Below, piece after piece: positions 19,755 to 23,540 of a DNA stretch of 23,540 bases. How positions within the stretch are numbered: the stretch's first letter is position 1; each line of letters opens with the position of its first letter. A model generated the notes under the pieces. That model saw only the letters and a program-made list of their open reading frames with translations. It was not told where the DNA came from and ran no database searches. Where the stretch lies: positions 1 to 23,540 of the forward strand of contig CAJVPP010001011.1 of the NCBI GenBank assembly GCA_910592005.1, given 5' to 3'. Origin of the DNA: Funneliformis mosseae (Eukaryota; Glomeromycota; Glomeromycetes; Glomerales; Glomeraceae). The position numbers were made by a program, and so were the translations under genes.

Positions 19755-21202
19755 ATGACAAAAACTTATGACGAAACCCTATTAAATTTTGGAATAACGG
19801 TATACATAATGCCAAAGAACTACATAAACTTACGAATGTATCACTATTCACAATTTATAGTAAAATTGAAAAAATAAAAAAAAATGGTTTATTAAAGCAT
19901 GCTAGAGGGAATGATCGACCTAAAAAAATTACTGCAAGTGCTTTTCGTGCACTTGGTTAATATATAAGACATGATACTTCTCTTTTCACAAGAACTTTAG
20001 CAAACAAGCTAGAAAATATAGGTGTAGAAGCATCATATAGAACTGTTGAAAGGCACCTTTCAAGTATCGGTTATGTAAAAAGACTGCCTAAAGCAATGCT
20101 GATGTTAACCAAAGTATATAAGCAAAAGCGTATAAAGTGGGTGTGAAAACATATCAATAACAGATGGAACAAAACCATATTTACTGATGAAATAGCTTTT
20201 CAACTATTCAGAAATACACTGGAATGATAGTATAAAGGGAAAAGGCCGGTTCAGCGTATGCCTAAAGATCGTACAAAAATTATGGCATGAGGTGGTTTTT
20301 GTTTAAAAGGAAAAACAAGTTTATTTTGTTTTAAACAAATCATGAACGCTGAGTTTTATGTGGAAATTCTTCATAAACATGTTCCTGAGATCTTTCAGAT
20401 GCTTAGTAATCGTTAGCGCTGTTAAGCCTAAACACTACATCGTTAGGATAATAAAGCTTATTTGCTAACAGTGAGTTTAAGTTGTAAACTATGAAAGAAA
20501 TAAACACCGAATTTATTTAAGTTGAAGGGTCAGGTCATCTTTATTGATGATTTATGTTTTAAGGAAATGGATATTGACAAAGATATAGTTTTTATATTGT
20601 TAAGATTATACTTTATTAATTATACGATTGAAACTTGTTAGTTTGTCAAGACGACAATACATGATATTTATATAAAATACAATTATAAGATAGAGATAAT
20701 AAATATAATAGTGAAAGTAAATATAACTATGATAATAAAGATAATAAATAAAATAATGATAAACGTAATAACAATGAAAATGAATATAACAATGATAACC
20801 GTGATAGCAGTGAAATCGGTGAAAACGATGATCACGATTTTCCTGGTGATCATTGGTGACGTTAGTTGGCGCAGTCATTTAGTTGTACAAACGGATTATC
20901 ACTAACAGCGCTTCCAATAAGACAATGATCCCAAGCATACCAGTCGTCTTGCAAAGGCTTTTCTCAAGGAAAATGTCCAGGTAGTTTTAGATTGGCCATC
21001 GAATAGCCCTGACCTAAATCCGATCGAAAAATTATGGGCGATCATAAAAAGTAAGGTAGAGAAACGTATGCCAAAAAATATTGGTGAACTGGAAGAATTT
21101 ATGGTTGAGTGGCAAAATATCCCCGAAACCGTTCTAATCAATCTTTCAAAGTCAATGAGGTGACGTTGCGAATTAATTATTGAAAATAATGGCCATATTA
21201 AT
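19755..21202 (+). pseudogene. Tc1-like DD34E transposase, with stops and an insertion
   Basis: After MTKTYDET one frameshift (about 19785) leads into a long frame: FWNNGIHNAKELHKL, IYSKIEKIKKNG and HARGNDRPKKITAS (DNA-binding helix-turn-helix part); then RTVERHLSSIGYVKR. The catalytic part follows: IFTDEIAFQLF (Asp at 20186-20188), KIMA-stop-GGFCLKGK, and after the insertion DNDPKHTSRLAKAF (Asp at 20921-20923), DWPSNSPDLNPIEKLW (Glu at 21026-21028). The second Asp and the Glu are 34 residues apart, as in Tc1. Eight in-frame stops remain (for example in LG-stop-YIR, WV-stop-KH, LE-stop-stop-YKG, NR-stop-R, MR-stop-RCEL). The translation ends near RCELIIENNGHIN. It would cut and paste its own DNA; this copy cannot. 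Confidence 0.88.
20415..20912. mobile_element. 486-bp insertion in the Tc1 gene, flanked by AGCGCT duplications
   Basis: The transposase frame stops matching after CGT-TAG-CGC-T and resumes at CGC-TTC-CAA, showing that 20421-20906 is inserted. The six bases AGCGCT occur on both sides (20415-20420 and 20907-20912), fitting a 6-bp target duplication. The insert begins GTTAAGCC and ends TATCACTAAC, so its tips are inverted GTTA/TAAC, with more GTTAG/CTAAC words inside each end (20441, 20464, 20860). The centre (20690-20830) is a purine-rich, simple-sequence-like run of GATAATAAA/ATAACAATGA words. It encodes nothing convincing on either strand. It behaves like a non-autonomous DNA element (MITE); the superfamily is not assigned. 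Confidence 0.7.
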
Positions 21203-21205
21203 TTT

Positions 21206-21889
21206 TTTTTAATAAAGTCATCTGATCGTTGCCGTGTGGCTTTAGCGGAAATAATCGAGGCTTATTTCAAATAAGGCTTAATTTCACAATAAATGATCTT
21301 TTGCTTAAACCAAAATGATAGTGGCTTTGTATTCTTTTAACGAATAAAGTAAAGCTATCGTTAATTCAATTACGGGGCTTTTTTTTTTTGAATTTGTAGA
21401 AAATTATTTGACCTCCAATTAAAGTAGTGGGGGCTTAGATTCGGTTAGCGGTATGTAGTATTAGTTTGAATTTTAACAGTTTTTTTCTTTATTAACGGGT
21501 GAGATATTGTAGATTTTTAAAAGAGCTGTTGAACTTATTAGCCACAGAATATTTAAGCATGTTTAGATGTGGCTTAGTCTAAATTAATTACTTGTAAACT
21601 TTCAATAATATAACCTTACTTTTTTATTTATTTTGTTATTATAATATAATTGAGTTACCGAAATACCAACCTTTCTTAATGGATTCAAGTTTTAGGATAG
21701 CTTCAATCGATTTTTTTTTTATTAAAAAAAAGTATGCGCATTTTTAGCTATGTATGATTATCTAAAATTTGATTGCGCGAATTTTTTGAGAAATATTATT
21801 ATACGGTAATCGGGAATGAATTAATTTGAGCGTTATATATGATGAATGAACATTTGATTTGATTTTTTTTTTTTTCAAATACTATTAAT
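21206..21889. other. Intergenic region upstream of the multicopper oxidase gene
   Basis: No gene was found. It contains an imperfect AGGCTTATTT/AAATAAGGCTTA inverted word pair at about 21257-21281 and several T runs (21375, 21711, 21862). It should hold the promoter of the gene starting at 21968; regulatory sites cannot be named from one copy. Confidence 0.4.
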
Positions 21890-21898
21890 TATAAATAG
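21890..21898 (+). promoter_or_regulatory. Candidate TATA box of the multicopper oxidase gene
   Basis: TATAAATAG lies 78 bases before the ATG at 21968 and is followed by a long pyrimidine tract (about 21910-21942), a common arrangement at fungal transcription starts. High A+T makes chance TATA words likely, so this is only moderately supported. Confidence 0.4.
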
Positions 21899-21967
21899 CA
21901 TTATCAATTATTCTCTTTTTAATTTTTTTTTTTTTTTTTCTAAAACAAAATTTTTTAATTTATTACA

Positions 21968-23540
21968 ATGAGATTAGTGAGAATAACATCAATTCTTGCA
22001 ATATGCACAACGATAACAAATGCAATACCCACGTTAGACAAACGTCAAGAGTCGGAAGGAGGGGGAGCATACCCAACCTTCAATGATAACCTTTTTGAAC
22101 CTTTCGTAGCATATGAACCTACACCTGAACCCATAACGAGATATTATAATTTAACATTATCTCGCAAAGAATTAAGACCGGATGGCTTCACGAGAATGGT
22201 TTGGACGTCAAACAATCAATACCCTGGTCCAATGATACGTGCCAATAAAGGGGATAGGATGATAATTAATGTTCAGAATGACTTGGATGATGGAACCACG
22301 ATTCATTGGCATGGACTTTTTCAGCATGGGACTACCTATTACGATGGTGTCGCAGGACAGGTAATCGAACGAACACATATGTAACTTTCCATCTTCTCAT
22401 CGTTTACTGCCATTTAAAATCTTTTGACATTACATCCATTATTTTCGCGTGGCAGACTCAATGTGTTATTCCAGATAATCATGTATTTGTTTATAACTTC
22501 ACTGCGGGTAATCAAACAGGAACTTATTGGTGGTAAGTAATGATGCAAACATTGCACTGTTCAATTGTTATCGATGATGTTGCGCGTGAACTAAAAAAAA
22601 AAAAAATTACTATTTATAGGCACTCCCATTTTCTTGCTCAATATGTGGATGGGCTAAGAGGTCCGCTAATGTAAGTATATTTTTTAATTTCTTTCGTATA
22701 TTAGTTCACAAGATTTTTTTTTTAGGAGAAATTTTATTTTAACAAAATTTTACATTGTGCATCAAAAGTATTCACGACCCAAATGATCCTTTCCTAAAAG
22801 ATTACGATGAAGAATTTGTAATGACTTTGTCTGATTGGTACCACACACCATCGGTGGGTCTAATCGCGAAAATGGATACACCCGGCTATACGGGAGGAAA
22901 AGTAAGTTGTCGCGAAATCACTTGAAGTGCATTTTCGATATTTTCATTAAATCGTTCGAAACCTATAATATAGCCCATCCCTGATTCGGGGCTTATCACC
23001 GGTATTGGAAGATTCGATTGCAATAATGCGCCTCCAGGATCAAAATGTGAGCCAAACAATCCGCTTGCCGTTTATCAAGTCCAACAAGGAAAGCGATATC
23101 GTCTCCGTATCATAAACACAAGGTAATCATGTTTGAACCAACTTTCTCGTTGAGTTGGTTTCATTAAATACCACTTTTTTAAAATAGCGCGGAGATAACT
23201 TTCACCTTTTCGATCGACGAACATCCTTTAAATGTCATCGAGTGTGAAGGTGAAAACCTCAAACCAGTCATTTTTAATAAAATCAATATCGCTGTCGGAC
23301 AAAGATACTCGGTGATTATTACAGCGGATAAAGAAATTAAAAATTACTGGATTCGTGCCGAAGAATGTTTAGAGTCTAGTCTAAACGTTACAGGTATATT
23401 AAGATACCAAGGTGCACCCGATGCGGATCCAACTACGCTAGATTGGAATGAAGATACAGATAAATGTCGAGATATCGATCATAACCTATTAAAATTATAT
23501 GAACCTAGACCTGTTCCGGAACCTGTAACGGATTCATTCA
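21968..23540 (+). CDS. Secreted multicopper oxidase (laccase/ferroxidase type), 5' part
   Basis: Six exons: 21968-22360, 22456-22532, 22620-22670, 22769-22901, 22974-23122 and 23188-23540 (continuing). The introns (95, 87, 98, 72 and 65 bp) are GT-AG and all phases agree, giving 385 codons without a stop. Residues 1-19 look like a signal peptide (MRLVRITSILAICTTITNA), and Lys25-Arg26 is a possible Kex2 site. The first cupredoxin domain has the copper motif HWHG (His113, His115) in GTTIHWHGLFQHG, then YWWHSHF (His158, His160), split by intron 2. The second cupredoxin domain follows (VYQVQQGKRYRLRIINT, then FSIDEHPLNVIECEG). The third domain with the remaining copper ligands is beyond the window. 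The family moves electrons from phenols or Fe(II) to oxygen. Which substrate applies here cannot be told from this part. The gene appears intact. Confidence 0.93.

Larger units (their letters stand above)
19590..21205 (+). mobile_element. Decayed Tc1/mariner element, 3' terminal repeat not found
   Basis: The left end is CAGTGTGGGACAAAAAAAAT at 19590, preceded by TA (19588-19589), the standard Tc1 target. About 165 bp later comes the transposase remnant (19755-~21202). No inverted copy of the left end (ending GTCCCACACTG) was found within the following 700 bp, so the right end seems to have been deleted or diverged. The element has itself been hit by a 486-bp insertion at 20421-20906. Confidence 0.75.

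Noticed and set aside
20606..20905. Open frames on both strands with His/Tyr-rich or Met/Ile-rich translations
   Set aside because: They are translations of the simple-sequence centre of the 486-bp insertion and show no domain.
20902..21141. Minus-strand 79-codon frame
   Set aside because: It is antisense to the DNDPKHT...DLNPIEKLW part of the Tc1 transposase.

Overview
The window looks like nuclear DNA of an arbuscular mycorrhizal (Glomeromycotina) fungus, most like Rhizophagus. This rests on four points: very high A+T; short (54-117 bp) GT-AG introns in otherwise compact genes; a lineage-typical gene mix (tyrosine-kinase-like genes with an N-terminal CxxC zinc-ribbon-like segment, WD40-like/ion-transport proteins, a secreted multicopper oxidase); and abundant decayed DNA transposons. 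The family assignments are recognition from memory, not searches.

Layout. (1) 1-1604, minus strand: the 5' part of a four-exon gene with a WD40-like N-terminus that runs off the left edge. (2) 1605-5410: mostly non-coding, with ACTCGAGT palindrome clusters, a 20-T run, a weak inverted repeat and one probable minus-strand terminal exon (4379-4537). (3) 5411-8470: a small spliced reading frame, then about 2.8 kb of tandem units. Each unit begins with a consensus 5' splice site (GTAAGTTA), ends in a 3' splice site (TTTAG/ATAG/ACAG), and is separated from the next by about three bases. It reads like a chain of introns joined by 3-nt exons. (4) 8490-9486 and about 16905-17300, plus strand: two pieces of a decayed protein kinase gene (or of two related genes). 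(5) Between them, on the minus strand, a decayed Helitron: an OB-fold-like companion gene (15151-14090), then a Rep-helicase gene (13623-9574) whose HUH and Y2 residues, a recognisable though altered Walker A, and the last helicase motif can still be read, then a hairpin and a CTAG terminus followed by T at 9487. Its right end is not resolved. (6) About 15.24-16.42 kb: a degenerate ~155-bp tandem repeat. (7) 17.3-19.3 kb: AT-rich debris with a perfect 22-bp palindrome at 18599-18620. (8) 19300-21205: a small unrecognised pseudogene with a decayed Tc1/mariner (DD34E) element beside its start codon. The Tc1 is itself split by a 486-bp insertion flanked by AGCGCT on both sides. (9) 21968 to the right edge, plus strand: a well-preserved six-exon (incomplete) secreted multicopper oxidase gene.

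In overall plan, two apparently functional genes border a roughly 14-kb AT-rich compartment of nested and decaying elements. Many premature stops in the decayed genes sit where Gln, Trp or Arg is expected, which suggests C-to-T/G-to-A decay (methyl-C deamination or a RIP-like process). The strongest candidate for something undescribed is the tandem intron-like array with 3-nt putative exons.
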